DNA of 64,000 nucleotides, from contig CAVSET010000006.1 in the NCBI GenBank assembly GCA_963727075.1, positions 682,001 through 746,000 of the forward strand, written 5' to 3'. The notes below the pieces were generated by a model, which was not told the DNA's origin, made no database searches, and saw only the letters and a program-made list of their open reading frames with translations. How positions within the stretch are numbered: the first letter of the stretch is position 1; every line of letters begins with the position of its first letter. This DNA comes from Bog-756 sp963727075. GTDB taxonomy: Bacteria; Actinomycetota; Acidimicrobiia; Acidimicrobiales; RAAP-2. Of the stretch, positions 7,399 through 16,414 are shown piece after piece. Position numbers and translations under genes: made by a program.

Positions 7399-8825
7399 CC
7401 GATCCCACCCAGGAAGACCGGCACCGGCGTGACCGCGGGAGCCGGCGGGGCGACGTCGAGGGCCTGTCGCAGCGACAGACCGTCGGCCGGGACCACCTCG
7501 ACGTGGCGGGGCAGGTCGGTGAGGGTCAGATCGTCGAGGAACCGTCCCTCCGAGAGGCAGGCATCGGGTAGGAGGTAGCGGTGCCCGGCGGGGGCGTCCT
7601 CGAGCACGCGGATGAGGTCACTGCCGGTGAGCAGGCCGGCGACGCCGATGTTGCCGCCGAAGAACCGGTTCTCCACCGATACCACCCGGACGTCGGTCCG
7701 GGCGAGCGAATCGACCAGCGGCCGGAGGACCTGGGCGCCGTACTCGCCGGTCAGGACGGCCACCGGTGCGCCCCTCCCCTGCCCCGGCTCCGGGCTCCCG
7801 GCCCGTGGTGCCCGGTATCCCGAGGCCGGCGCGCCGTCCACGGCGGCGAAGAACCCGGGCCGCACCCCGAGGGCCGCCCCCCGATCACCGCCGAAGGCCG
7901 CTTGGAAGGCCCGGCCCATGCCGATCCCGTTCTCGTGCTGGGGGAAACCATCGTAGGTCTCCAACGGCGGAAATGGCCGCCCCGCCATCAGGTAGTACTC
8001 GTCGGCGGCGAAGACCAGGCGCCGGCCGAGCCCGGCGAGGAAGGTGCCCTGCCACTCCTCTACCGCATCGCACACCGCAGCCGCTTCGTCCCGGGTATGG
8101 GGCCGCATGGCCGGCTCCCGGGAGAAGGCGCTCACTCCGAGGGGGACGCAGGCCACGGTGGCCAGCGCCGGATAGCGGTCGAGCACCCCGGCCAGCGTGT
8201 CGTGGAGGACGGCCCCGTCGTTGCGGCCCGGGCAGACCACCACCTGACCGTGGACCTCGATGCCCCCCTCGAGCAGGGCTTCCAGCCAGCGCAGGCTGGT
8301 CGCCCCCCGCCGGTTGCGCAGCAGCTGGGCGCGGATCTCGGGATCGGTGGCATGGATGGACACGAACAGCGGGCTCAGCCGCTCGGTGAGCACCCGCTCG
8401 AGGTCCATTTCGGTGAAGCGGGTCAGCGTGGTGAAGTTGCCGTAGAGAAACGAGAGCCGGTAGTCGTCGTCCTTGAGGGACAGGCTTCGCCGCATCCCCT
8501 TGGGCAGCTGATGGATGAAGCAGAACTCGCAGTGGTTGTCACAGGTGCGGACCCGGTCGAACACGGCAGAGGACACCTCGGCCCCGAGCGGTTCGCCGAC
8601 CTCCTTGTTCACCCGGAGGGCCAGCGGGTGGCGCTGGTCGGACCGGCGGACCACGAGGTCCAGCTCGGGTTCGTCGACCAACAGGCTGTACTCGATGACG
8701 TCCCGGGGGGACCGACCGTTGAGGGACACGAGCTCGTCCCCGGGGAGGAGACCGGAACGTTCGGCGGGTGACGACTCGGCGACCGCGACCACCCGCGGTG
8801 CCGTCGTCACGGTGGGCGCCGGCAT
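7395..8825 (-). CDS. DUF512-family radical SAM protein with N-terminal PDZ-like domain
   Basis: 476 residues from ATG 8825. Residues about 10-75 resemble a PDZ domain (SSPAERSGLLPGDELVSLNG). C95-x3-C99-x2-C102 in RTCDNHCEFCFIHQLPKG is the radical-SAM cluster motif, followed by LSLKDDDYRLSFLYGNF and SIHATDP. The C-terminal half matches DUF512 (RLVFAADEYYLMAGRPFPP, TGEYGAQVLRPL, NRFFGGNIGVAGLL). This family sits next to der in many Gram-positive genomes, as it does here with a 4-base overlap. The reaction is not known; a role linked to ribosome or tRNA maturation is only guessed from the neighbour. A longer frame upstream to 8969 reads as non-protein. Confidence 0.88.
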   Translation of the reverse strand: MPAPTVTTAPRVVAVAESSPAERSGLLPGDELVSLNGRSPRDVIEYSLLVDEPELDLVVRRSDQRHPLALRVNKEVGEPLGAEVSSAVFDRVRTCDNHCEFCFIHQLPKGMRRSLSLKDDDYRLSFLYGNFTTLTRFTEMDLERVLTERLSPLFVSIHATDPEIRAQLLRNRRGATSLRWLEALLEGGIEVHGQVVVCPGRNDGAVLHDTLAGVLDRYPALATVACVPLGVSAFSREPAMRPHTRDEAAAVCDAVEEWQGTFLAGLGRRLVFAADEYYLMAGRPFPPLETYDGFPQHENGIGMGRAFQAAFGGDRGAALGVRPGFFAAVDGAPASGYRAPRAGSPEPGQGRGAPVAVLTGEYGAQVLRPLVDSLARTDVRVVSVENRFFGGNIGVAGLLTGSDLIRVLEDAPAGHRYLLPDACLSEGRFLDDLTLTDLPRHVEVVPADGLSLRQALDVAPPAPAVTPVPVFLGGIG

Positions 8826-8901
8826 GACACCAGGGTACCCGGTCCCTTCGCCGTCCCGACGCCGCGCCGGCCGGCGGTGACCACCCCGGTAGCCTGGGGC
8901 C

Positions 8902-9990
8902 ATGGCCGTGGACCGTGTCCTCCTGGCCGAGCCCCGCGGGTTCTGCGCCGGTGTCGAGAAGGCGATCAAGGCGTTGGCCTGGATGGTCAGGGTCTTCGAA
9001 CCGCCGGTCTACTGCTACCACGAGATCGTCCACAACCGTCACGTGGTCGACCAGTTCCGGGCCCAGGGCGTGGTCTTCGTCGACGACGTGGACGAGGTGC
9101 CCTCCGGCGCCCCCCTCATGCTCTCGGCCCACGGCTCGGCCCCCGAGGTGGTGACGGCGGCCCGGGACCGCGGCCGGGTGGTGGTGGACGCCGTCTGCCC
9201 TCTGGTGACCAAAGTCCATCACGAGCTCAGGGTCAGGGCCCGCAAGGGGTACACCGTCCTCTATGTCGGCCACAGCGGGCACGAGGAGGCCGTCGGCACC
9301 ATGGCGGTGGCGCCGGCCTCGGTACGCCTGCTCGAATCCGTCGAGGACGTCGATGCCCTCGCCGATCTCGACCTCGAGGGGGACGGCCCGGCCCAGATGG
9401 CCCTGTTGGCCCAGACCACGCTGAGCCACGACGAGTGGGCGGGCATCGTCGACCGGGCCCGCCAGCGCTTCCCCGATCTCTGGATGCCCAACCGGAGCGA
9501 CCTGTGCTTCGCCACCACCAATCGCCAGGCCGCCCTCAAGGCCCTGGCCGGCCAGGCCGACGCCGTGGTGGTCATCGGCTCGGAGAACTCCTCCAACACC
9601 GTGGCCCTCGAACAGGTGGCGCGGTCCTTCGGGTGCCCCCGGGTGGTCCGGGTCAACGACGCCTCCGAGCTCCCCGACGACCTGTCCGGGACGGTCGGGG
9701 TCACGGCCGGCGCCTCCGCCCCCGAGGCCCTGGTACGGGCGGTGGTCGACCGTCTCGCCCCCGCCGGTGGCGTCGTGAGCGCCCCGGTCACCGTCGAGGA
9801 GGAGTACTTCCCTCCGCCCCCCGAGCTGCGTGACCTGCTGCGGAGCCTCGAGGCGGCCCTGACCCTGCTGAGCGGGGCAGGCGGTGACATCCGGGGCAGG
9901 CCGCCGACCGACAGCGAGGCGACGGCGCGGGTGTTGGCCGACGACCGGGCCACGGTCGCCGCTGACGTGCTCGAACGACTGGCCGTCTAG
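8902..9990 (+). CDS. ispH: 4-hydroxy-3-methylbut-2-enyl diphosphate reductase
   Basis: 362 residues. This is the last step of the MEP pathway, reducing HMBPP to IPP and DMAPP with a 4Fe-4S cluster. The three cluster ligands are visible as C15 (PRGFCAGVEKAI), C99 (VVDAVCPLVTKVH) and C202 (SDLCFATTNRQ). Substrate-contact histidines are in YHEIVHN (H44), SAHGSAP (H77) and GHSGHEEA (H127), and SENSSNT supplies the Ser/Asn contacts. The C-terminal 60 or so residues extend past the usual core and look variable. It is transcribed divergently from the DUF512/der pair with a 76-base gap, and is followed 44 bases later by an HD-domain gene. Confidence 0.97.
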   Translation: MAVDRVLLAEPRGFCAGVEKAIKALAWMVRVFEPPVYCYHEIVHNRHVVDQFRAQGVVFVDDVDEVPSGAPLMLSAHGSAPEVVTAARDRGRVVVDAVCPLVTKVHHELRVRARKGYTVLYVGHSGHEEAVGTMAVAPASVRLLESVEDVDALADLDLEGDGPAQMALLAQTTLSHDEWAGIVDRARQRFPDLWMPNRSDLCFATTNRQAALKALAGQADAVVVIGSENSSNTVALEQVARSFGCPRVVRVNDASELPDDLSGTVGVTAGASAPEALVRAVVDRLAPAGGVVSAPVTVEEEYFPPPPELRDLLRSLEAALTLLSGAGGDIRGRPPTDSEATARVLADDRATVAADVLERLAV

Positions 9991-10034
9991 CCGGCCGGTG
10001 CCACCAGGCCGAATTCGGCGCGAGACTGGTACCC

Positions 10035-10583
10035 ATGACGACCTCGTTCACCAGCATGGATGTGTCGACCCGGGAACAATGGGCCGTGATCGGCGCCGAG
10101 ACCACCGAGCACCAGGCGCGCTCGGCCGACAGGGTGCTCGCCATGCTCGAGTCACTGTCCGACGTGGTCGACGGGTTCGCCGTCGACCAGCTGACCCACT
10201 GCCTGCAGACCGCCACCCGGGCCGAGCGCTCCGGCGCGGATGACGAATGGGTGGTGGCGTCCCTCTGCCACGACATCGGCAAGGTGGTGTCCGTGCCCAA
10301 CCACCCGAGGATCGCCGCCGAGATCCTGCGGCCCTACGTGCGTCCCGAGATCACCGCGGTCATCGCCGCCCACCAGGATTTCCAGGGCCGGCACTACTAC
10401 CATCACTTCGGTCTCGACCCCGACATCCGCGAGCGGTACCGGGACGAAGCGTGGTTCGAGGCGGCGGAGCGGTTCGCCGACGAATGGGACCAGAACAGCT
10501 TCGACCCGGACTATCCCACCTTGCCGCTCTCGCACTTCGAGCCGAGGGTTCGGGCCATCTTCGGCCATCCGCACGTCTTCTAG
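10035..10583 (+). CDS. PhnZ-like HD-domain protein (possible mixed-valent diiron oxygenase)
   Basis: 182 residues. The HD signature is H55 (THCLQTA), then C78-H79-D80 (LCHDIGK), H90 (VPNHPRIAA) and H113 (AAHQDFQG). YYHHFGLDPDIRERY and FADEWDQNSFDPDYPTLPLSHFEPRVR follow. This FQG.YYxHH ... WDQxSFDP ... PLxHFEP pattern is typical of the PhnZ/MIOX-like HD branch, where some members are O2-dependent diiron oxygenases acting on phosphonates or inositol rather than phosphatases. The substrate cannot be read from the sequence and there are no phosphonate genes nearby. It follows ispH and precedes a GT2 gene directly (stop 10583, next ATG 10584). Confidence 0.75.
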   Translation: MTTSFTSMDVSTREQWAVIGAETTEHQARSADRVLAMLESLSDVVDGFAVDQLTHCLQTATRAERSGADDEWVVASLCHDIGKVVSVPNHPRIAAEILRPYVRPEITAVIAAHQDFQGRHYYHHFGLDPDIRERYRDEAWFEAAERFADEWDQNSFDPDYPTLPLSHFEPRVRAIFGHPHVF

Positions 10584-11434
10584 ATGTCTCCGGTCCTAGG
10601 CCACGGCTGGCTCAGCCGGCCTGACAGCCGAAATCGGCGCCGGACGGCCGAGCTGGTCCGCTTCGTGGTGGACCGGGCGTGGACCGACTTCCACGAGCGG
10701 CCACCCTCAGGCCCGGCTCGGTCCCGTGGTGGCGCTGATCGCCGCCTACGACGAAGAGGACAACATCGCCGACGTCTTGAAGGTCATGCCGACGTCGGGT
10801 GGCCGACCTCGATGTCTCGACCCTGGTGGTGGTGGACGGGGGGAGCGACGACACGGCGGCGGTGGCCGCCGAGGCCGGCGTCTACACCTGCGTGCTCCCC
10901 GTCAACCTGGGCCAGGGCGCCGCCCTCCGCCTCGGGTACCGGCTGGCCGTCGCCCACGGGGCGCGCTATGTGGTCACCCTCGACGCCGACGGCCAGAACG
11001 ACCCCGCCGAGATGGAGTCGATGGTGCGGCCGCTCCTCGAGGACCGAGCCGACTTCGTCATCGCCTCCCGTCGGTTGGGCGTCGACCAGACCACGGACTG
11101 GTTCCGGCGGGCCGGGGTCCGGCTGTATGCCGCCGTGCTCAATCGCATGATCTCCCAGCCGGTGTCGGATTCGTCCAACGGGTACCGGGCCTTCAAGGTC
11201 GAATTGCTCGAGGACATCGTTCCCCACCTCGTCGAGGACCAGTACCAGACGGCCGAGGTGGTCATCACCGCCGCCAGCCGCGGCTGGCGGATCATCGAGC
11301 AGCCGACGGTGTGGCACCCCCGGGCGTCGGGGGCGTCGAAGAAGGGCGGCAACCTGTTCTTCGGCATCCAGTACGCCCGGGTGATCGCCGCCACCTGGTA
11401 CCACGTGACCGTGGGCGATCGCCGCCGGCACTGA
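10584..11434 (+). CDS. family 2 glycosyltransferase (polyprenyl-phosphate-sugar synthase type), two frameshifts
   Basis: The pieces read FVVDRAWTDFHER (frame of 10584), then VVALIAAYDEEDNIADVLKVMP, then DVSTLVVVDGGSDDTAAVA and VVTLDADGQNDPAEM, then SNGYRAFKVELL and EDQYQTAEVVITAASRGW. This is a GT-A fold with the DAD/DxD metal site, similar to dolichyl-phosphate mannose synthase-like enzymes. Dropping one base near 10701 (in ggccaccc) and one near 10797 (in gtcgggtgg) makes a single continuous protein of about 283 residues. Both changes look like added bases. The sugar donor is unknown. It ends convergent with plsC, 22 bases away. Confidence 0.75.
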
Positions 11435-11456
11435 CCTCGGCGCCGCGCCCGGGCGC

Positions 11457-12169
11457 TCAGTACCGCCCAGTGGCCGCCACCGACCGGTCGTAGAGGTCCT
11501 GCAGGGTATGGGTGAGGTCGTCGGTGGCCTGGCGGGTGCGGCTGCGTGGGATGCGGCCGCTGCCGGTGCGGGCCGGGGGCGGGATGGGCTCGCCCACGAT
11601 CACGTGGATGTGGCGAGGCCGCGGCAGCTTGGTGCCCTTCGGCATGACCGAGGCCGAGCCACCGATGCCGACCGGCACCACCGTGGCCCCGGTCCGGCCC
11701 GCCAGGAAGGCCACTCCTTCGTGCAGGTCCTGGATGACCGGGCCAGTGCGGCGTTCCCCCTCGGGGAACAGGATGAGCACCTCCCCGGTCTCGAGCACCT
11801 GCTGGGCCCGGCGGAGCGACTCGCGGTCGGCCGCCTCGCGGTGCACGGGGAACGCGCCGAGGCTGGGCAGGATGCGGGCCAGCAGCCTGTTGTTCCACAG
11901 AGCTGTCCTTGCCCATGTAGTGGAGCTTGCGCCGGGTGACCTCCGACGCCACCAAGAAGTCGATGAAAGAGCGGTGGACCGGGGCGATGATCACCGGCCC
12001 GGTCAGCGGCACCTGCTCGGCGCCCTCGACCGTGGTGCGGAACAGGATGCGGTTGAGCCCGCGGACCAGCACGCCGGAGGAGCCCGTAGATCGGGGTGAA
12101 GCGGGCCTCGCCCCCTCCCGCGCCGTCGAAAGGGGGCTCGGGCCGGTCGGGCGGGGTGCTCGAGGTCAC
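11457..12169 (-). CDS. plsC: 1-acyl-sn-glycerol-3-phosphate acyltransferase (PlsC-like), two frameshifts
   Basis: The start GTG at 12169-12167 overlaps the cmk stop (GTGA). Pieces: N-terminal PPFDGAGGGEARFTPIYGLLR, then GLNRILFRTTVEGAEQVP and IIAPVHRSFIDFLV (the NHxxxxD-type motif I, here HRSFID). HYMGKDSLWNN and VLILFPEGERRTG (motif III, FPEG) follow, then VVPVGIGG. One extra base near 12076 and one near 11901 break the frame; removing them gives a normal protein of about 236 residues. PlsC makes phosphatidic acid at the membrane. In actinobacteria it commonly follows cmk, as here. Confidence 0.8.
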
Positions 12170-12794
12170 AGCCACGCCATGACCTCTTCGACGATGTCCT
12201 CGACCGGCCGGTCGGTGGTGTCGATGATCCGCGCCCCTCGGCCACGCCCAGCGGGGAGGTGGTGCGGGTGCTGTCGAGTCGGTCACGTCGGGCCAGGGCC
12301 TCGGCCTCCTCCTCGGGCCGCCGGCGGGCCCGCTCGTCGGCGGCGGCGGTGAGATAGATCTTGACGTCGGCTCCGGGCAGCACCACCGAACCGATGTCGC
12401 GGCCCTCGACGATGCCTCCGCCGTGCTCGGCCACCCACTGGCGCTGGCGCTCGACCAGCACGGCGCGGACCTCGGGGTGAGCGGCCACCGTCGAGACCGC
12501 CCCGCTGACCTCGGGACCGCGGATGGCCTCGGTCACGTCGGTCCCGTCCGCCTCGATGCGCTCGCCCACCGAGATGGTGAGCCGGCGGGCCAGCCGGGCC
12601 ACCGAGTCGGGGTCGTCCGGCTCGATCCCGTGCTCGAGGGCGGCCCAGGCCACGGCCCGGTACATGGCCCCGGTGTCGAGCCGATCGAGGCCCAGCCGGA
12701 GGGCGAGGGCGCGCGAGACGGTGGACTTGCCGGAGCCGGCCGGGCCGTCGATGGCGATGACGGGGAGGGTCCGGGCCGTGTCGGTGCCGGTCAC
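12166..12794 (-). CDS. cmk: cytidylate kinase, one frameshift
   Basis: GTG start at 12794 overlaps the aroA stop (GTGA). The P-loop is IDGPAGSGKSTVS (15-27), then RLDTGAMYRAVAW, IVEGRDIGSVV and LARRDRLDSTRTTSPL, the CMP-binding DSxRxxSPL signature. After SPLGVAEG the frame is lost. Adding one base in the run near 12235 restores ARIIDTTDRPVEDIVEEVMAWL and a TGA at 12168-12166, giving about 209 residues. Cmk phosphorylates CMP and dCMP and is generally essential, so a real knock-out is unlikely and an assembly error is suspected. Confidence 0.85.
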
Positions 12795-14070
12795 CGCCGG
12801 GCCCCCGCCCCGGTGAGTCGGGCCAGGTCCTGGTCGAAGGCGGGGTAGCTGGTGGCCACCGACTCCCAGCCGGTGATGGTGGTGACCGCGTCAGGCCCGG
12901 GGCACGCCGCCCCGGCGATGGCGGCGGCCATGGCCATGCGGTGGTCACCGCCCGCATCGAACCGTGGCCGGGCGGAGCGGCCCCCCGGTCCCTTCGATGA
13001 CCAGGTCGTCGGCCTCGGCCTCGGCCACGCCCCCGAAGGCCCGGACCAGCTCCACGGAGGCGGCGAAGCGGTCCGACTCCTTCACCCGGAGCTCGCCCAT
13101 GTGGCGGAAGCGGGTCCGGCCCTCGGCCCCAGCCGCCGCCACGGCCAGGATGGGCACCTCGTCGAGGGAGGGGATCTCCTCGGGCTCGACCACCGTGCCG
13201 TGCAGCAGGCAGTGGTAGGCGGTGAGCGATCCGGTGGTGTTGCCCGCCTCCTCGACCTCGATGGTGGCCCCCATCCGGCGGAGGACCCCGAGGTAGCCGA
13301 GCCGCTCGATGCCCAGCTGGATGTTGCTCACCGTCACCAGGCTGCCCGGGATGACGATCGATCCGACCAGCCAGAATGCCGCCTGGGACGGATCGCCGGG
13401 CACGGTGAAGGTGCCGGGCGACAGTGTGCTGCGCCGCACCCGGGCCACCCGCCCGCCACCCTCCCGGCGGAAGTCGATGGAGGCCCCGGCGGCGGCCAGC
13501 ATCTCCTCGGTGTGGGCCCGGGTCGCCACCGGCTCGTGGACGACGGTCTCGCCGTCGGCATCCAGGCCGGCCAGAAGGATGGCCGACTTGACCTGGGCGC
13601 TGGCCATCGGCGGGGTGTACTCGATGCCGTGCAGCCGGGCCCCGGTGACGTTGATGGGCGGCCGGCAGCCGACCCCGGCGCCCTCGACTCGGGCCCCCAT
13701 CCGGACGAGGGGCTCGGCCACCCGGTCCATGGGGCGTCCCCGGAGCGACGGGTCGCCGGTCAGGGTGGTGACCCCGGGGAGGCCGGCCACCAGGCCGGCC
13801 AGCAGTCGGATGGACGTTCCCGAGTTGCCCAGGTCGAGGGCATGGGCCGGGACGCGCAGGCGTGATCGACCCCCGAGCACCGTCATGGTCGTCCCCTCGA
13901 GGTCGACCGCGGCGCCCAAGGCCTCGACCGCCTGCCGCGGTGTGGGCCACGTCGTCCCCGGGCGACAGGCCGGTGATGGTCGACGTCCCCTCGGCCAGGG
14001 CGGCGAGGATGAGGGCGCGGTGGGAGATGGACTTGTCGCCGGGCACCTCGATGGTCCCGGTCAGGGGCAC
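12791..14070 (-). CDS. aroA: 5-enolpyruvylshikimate-3-phosphate synthase, two or three frameshifts
   Basis: N-terminus TIEVPGDKSISHRALILAAL (PEP/S3P-binding), then LDLGNSGTSIRLLAG, GDPSLRGRPMDRV, YTPPMASAQVKSAILLAGL and LDEVPILAVAAA. RVKESDRFAAS follows and the end is DHRMAMAAAIAG...TSYPAFDQDL: all EPSP-synthase blocks in order. The frame breaks near 13933 (an extra base in the gccgcgg stretch) and in the C6 run at 12981-12986, each consistent with one added base. The start may be GTG 14070. A TTG at 14137, overlapping the tyrA stop, would add residues but needs a third indel near 14118. This is the sixth step of the shikimate pathway. Confidence 0.85.
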
Positions 14071-14133
14071 CCCGCCCGGTACGACGTAGGCCGGCCGGGC
14101 GTCGGCGGACGGGCGGATCGCCGTCGGACCCGC

Positions 14134-15276
14134 TCAACGGGTGGTCCCCACCTGGGCGCTGGAGGACCGGTAGCCGCGCCCGGCCAGCGTGGCGAGCAGG
14201 GTGGGCACCGACAGCTGGTCCACCACCAGCACCAGCACCCCCCGGTCGCCCTCGACCGAGTGGGCGATCTCGAGGTCCACGATGTTGATCCCGAGCTCGG
14301 TGACGAGGACGAGGACCTCGGCCACGACGCCGGTCCGGTCGGGCACCGGGACCCGCACCTCGACCAGCTCCTCGGGGCGCGGGGCCCGCACGCTCAGGGC
14401 CCGACGGGCGTCGGCGGCCCGATCGAGGATCTCGAGCAGGGAGTCGTGGTCGCGTTCGGCCACGTGGCGACGCATGGCGGCCAGCGCCCCGATGAGGAGG
14501 TCGAGGGTCTCGACGATGGCCTCGGCGTTGTCGTCGCAGATGTCGGGCCAGATGGACGGTTGGCCGGCGGCGATGCGGGTCATGTCCCGGAACCCGCCTG
14601 CGGCCAGCTGCAACAGGGCGGCGTGCTCCTGGCCCAGCCCGGCGGCCAGGTCCATGAGGGTGGCGGCGGTGAGATGGGGGACGTGGGACACCACCGCCAC
14701 CAACGAGTCGTGCTGCTCGGGCGAGAGGTCCACCACGTCGGCGCCGAGGTCGGCCACCACGCTGCGAACCCGGGCATAGGCCTTCGGGTCGGTGGCGCCG
14801 GTCGGGGTGAGCACCCAGGTCGCCCCCACGAACAGCTCGGCCGAGGCGCCGTCGATGCCCATCTGCTCCGAGCCGGCCATGGGGTGGCCACCGACGAAAC
14901 GCGGATAGTCGATGGCGGCCACGAGCGGGCTCTTCACACTGCCCACGTCGGTGACGGCCATCTCGGGGTTCCAGGCGTCGGAGGCCAGGATCTCCTCGAT
15001 GACCTCGACGGCGACATGGACCGGGGTGGCCACCACGGTCAGGTCGGCCTGGTGGTCGATGCCCTCGGCGGACAGGGCCCCGAGCTCGAGGGCGCGCCTG
15101 GCCACGCTTCCGTCGGCGTCCACCCCGCTCACCGTCCAGCCCCGGCTCCGGAGGGCCATCCCCACCGAACCCCCGATGAGCCCGGTGCCGAAGATCATGG
15201 CCCGCCCGGGCACGGAGATCCGACCCCCGGTCGTCGCCGGCTGGGAACCGACGACCTCAGTCGGGGAGGTCGTCAC
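14134..15276 (-). CDS. tyrA: prephenate dehydrogenase with C-terminal ACT domain
   Basis: 380 residues. It makes 4-hydroxyphenylpyruvate from prephenate with NAD(P) for tyrosine synthesis. The nucleotide-binding loop is FGTGLIGGSVG (about 29-39). DVGSVKSPL, FVGGHPMAGSE and VVSHVPHLTAATLMDLA carry the conserved substrate and catalytic residues (the H of SHxPH). The last 75 or so residues (VRVPVPDRTGVVAEVLVLVTELGINIVDLEIAHS) form an ACT domain, which in this family usually mediates feedback control by an aromatic amino acid. It overlaps the aroH end by 20 bases and precedes aroA, so aroH-tyrA-aroA is an aromatic operon. Confidence 0.95.
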   Translation of the reverse strand: MTTSPTEVVGSQPATTGGRISVPGRAMIFGTGLIGGSVGMALRSRGWTVSGVDADGSVARRALELGALSAEGIDHQADLTVVATPVHVAVEVIEEILASDAWNPEMAVTDVGSVKSPLVAAIDYPRFVGGHPMAGSEQMGIDGASAELFVGATWVLTPTGATDPKAYARVRSVVADLGADVVDLSPEQHDSLVAVVSHVPHLTAATLMDLAAGLGQEHAALLQLAAGGFRDMTRIAAGQPSIWPDICDDNAEAIVETLDLLIGALAAMRRHVAERDHDSLLEILDRAADARRALSVRAPRPEELVEVRVPVPDRTGVVAEVLVLVTELGINIVDLEIAHSVEGDRGVLVLVVDQLSVPTLLATLAGRGYRSSSAQVGTTR

Positions 15277-15625
15277 GGAGTCCCTGGGCGCCCTCGAGAT
15301 AGACGTGGTGGATCTTGTCGCGGGGCCGATCCGAGGTCACGTGCAACATGACCCGCACGCAGTGCGGCACCGATCCGTCGACGGCCAGCTCTCGGGCGCA
15401 GATCAGTGGGACGGCCCCGAGCCCCATGGACCGGGCGGCAGTAGCCGGGAAGGTCGACACCAGGTCTTCGGTGGCGGTGAACAGGATCGAGATGATGTCG
15501 TCCTCGGCCAACCCGTTGCGCTCGAGGATCTGACCGAGAAGGGCGACCACACGCTCGGTGATGGCCTCGGGGGTGTCGGTCTCGACGGTGGTGGCGCCGC
15601 GGACGGCTCGGACGGCTGCGGGCAT
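15257..15625 (-). CDS. aroH: monofunctional chorismate mutase, AroH type
   Basis: 122 residues, the length of the trimeric Bacillus AroH class. VRAVRGATTVETDTPEAI (R7 and the early arginine), DDIISILFTATEDLVSTFPA, LGAVPLICARELAVDGSVPHCVRVMLHV (E78- and R90-type residues) and HHVYLEGAQGLRDDL are the family blocks. It converts chorismate to prephenate, which the next gene product, TyrA, uses. It overlaps tyrA by 20 bases and starts 13 bases after the rluB stop, so it lies in a single long minus-strand operon. Confidence 0.95.
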   Translation of the reverse strand: MPAAVRAVRGATTVETDTPEAITERVVALLGQILERNGLAEDDIISILFTATEDLVSTFPATAARSMGLGAVPLICARELAVDGSVPHCVRVMLHVTSDRPRDKIHHVYLEGAQGLRDDLPD

Positions 15626-15637
15626 CAGCCAGGCATG

Positions 15638-16414
15638 TTACTCAGCGGCGTCGAGGGGCCGGCGGGCCGCTCCCGCCCCGACCGGGGTGGCCGCGGCGGT
15701 CAGGGAGCGCACCTCGTCGAGCCCGAGGGCCCGGTACGCACCGGGGCGGAGGTTCGGGTCACTGATCGGTCCGATCCTCGTCCGGATCAGCCGGACCACC
15801 GGGTGGCCGACCGCCTCGCACATCCGGCGTACCTGCCGGTTGCGTCCCTCGTGGATGACCATGCGGAGCAGGCCGGGGCCGGCCACCGACACCCGGGCCG
15901 GCGCGGTGAGCCCGTCCTCGAGCTCGACGCCCTGGCGCAGGCGGCGAATCTCGCCCGCACCCGGCTCACCCTCCACCTGCACGAGGTACTCCTTCGGCAC
16001 GCCGAAGGAGGGATGGGTCAGGCGGTGGGTGAGTTCCCCGTCGTTGGTCAGCACCAGCAGCCCTTCGGAGTCCCGGTCGAGGCGGCCGACCGGGAAGACC
16101 CGGGGCTCGCCGGGCACCAGGGAGACCACCATCGGACGCCCGTGGGTGTCCTCGGCCGTGCTCACCACCCCGGCCGGCTTGTTGAGGAGGTAGTGGACGA
16201 GGCCGGGCTCGACCGGGAGTGGCACGCCGTCGAGCTCGATCCGGTCGAGGTGTGGGTCGACCCGGCGACCGGGCGCCGGGACGACGCCGTTGACCGTCAC
16301 CCGACCCTCGGCGATCAGCTCCTCGCAGGTCCGGCGGGAGCCCACGCCGATGCGAGCCAACACCTTCTGCAACCGGTCCCCGGTGGGCAGGGGCTCGCCC
16401 GCCCCCTCAGCCAT
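15638..16414 (-). CDS. rluB: 23S rRNA pseudouridine synthase RluB-type
   Basis: 258 residues from ATG 16414. An N-terminal S4 RNA-binding domain (DRLQKVLARIGVGSRRTCEELIAEGRVTVNG) precedes the RsuA/RluB catalytic core. VGRLDRDSEGLLVLTNDGEL contains the catalytic Asp in GRLDRDSEG, and EGRNRQVRRMCEAVGHPVVRLIR is the second signature. It modifies a uridine in helix 89 or a nearby site of 23S rRNA. The gene overlaps the 3' end of scpB by 8 bases, a conserved pairing in actinobacteria. The upstream extension to 16543 is only the scpB sequence read in another frame. Confidence 0.93.
   Translation of the reverse strand: MAEGAGEPLPTGDRLQKVLARIGVGSRRTCEELIAEGRVTVNGVVPAPGRRVDPHLDRIELDGVPLPVEPGLVHYLLNKPAGVVSTAEDTHGRPMVVSLVPGEPRVFPVGRLDRDSEGLLVLTNDGELTHRLTHPSFGVPKEYLVQVEGEPGAGEIRRLRQGVELEDGLTAPARVSVAGPGLLRMVIHEGRNRQVRRMCEAVGHPVVRLIRTRIGPISDPNLRPGAYRALGLDEVRSLTAAATPVGAGAARRPLDAAE

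Noticed and set aside
12283..14070. A 595-codon frame that reads the aroA start and then parts of cmk, looking like a fusion protein
   Set aside because: It is produced by frameshifts. Correct frames give separate aroA and cmk with overlapping stop and start.
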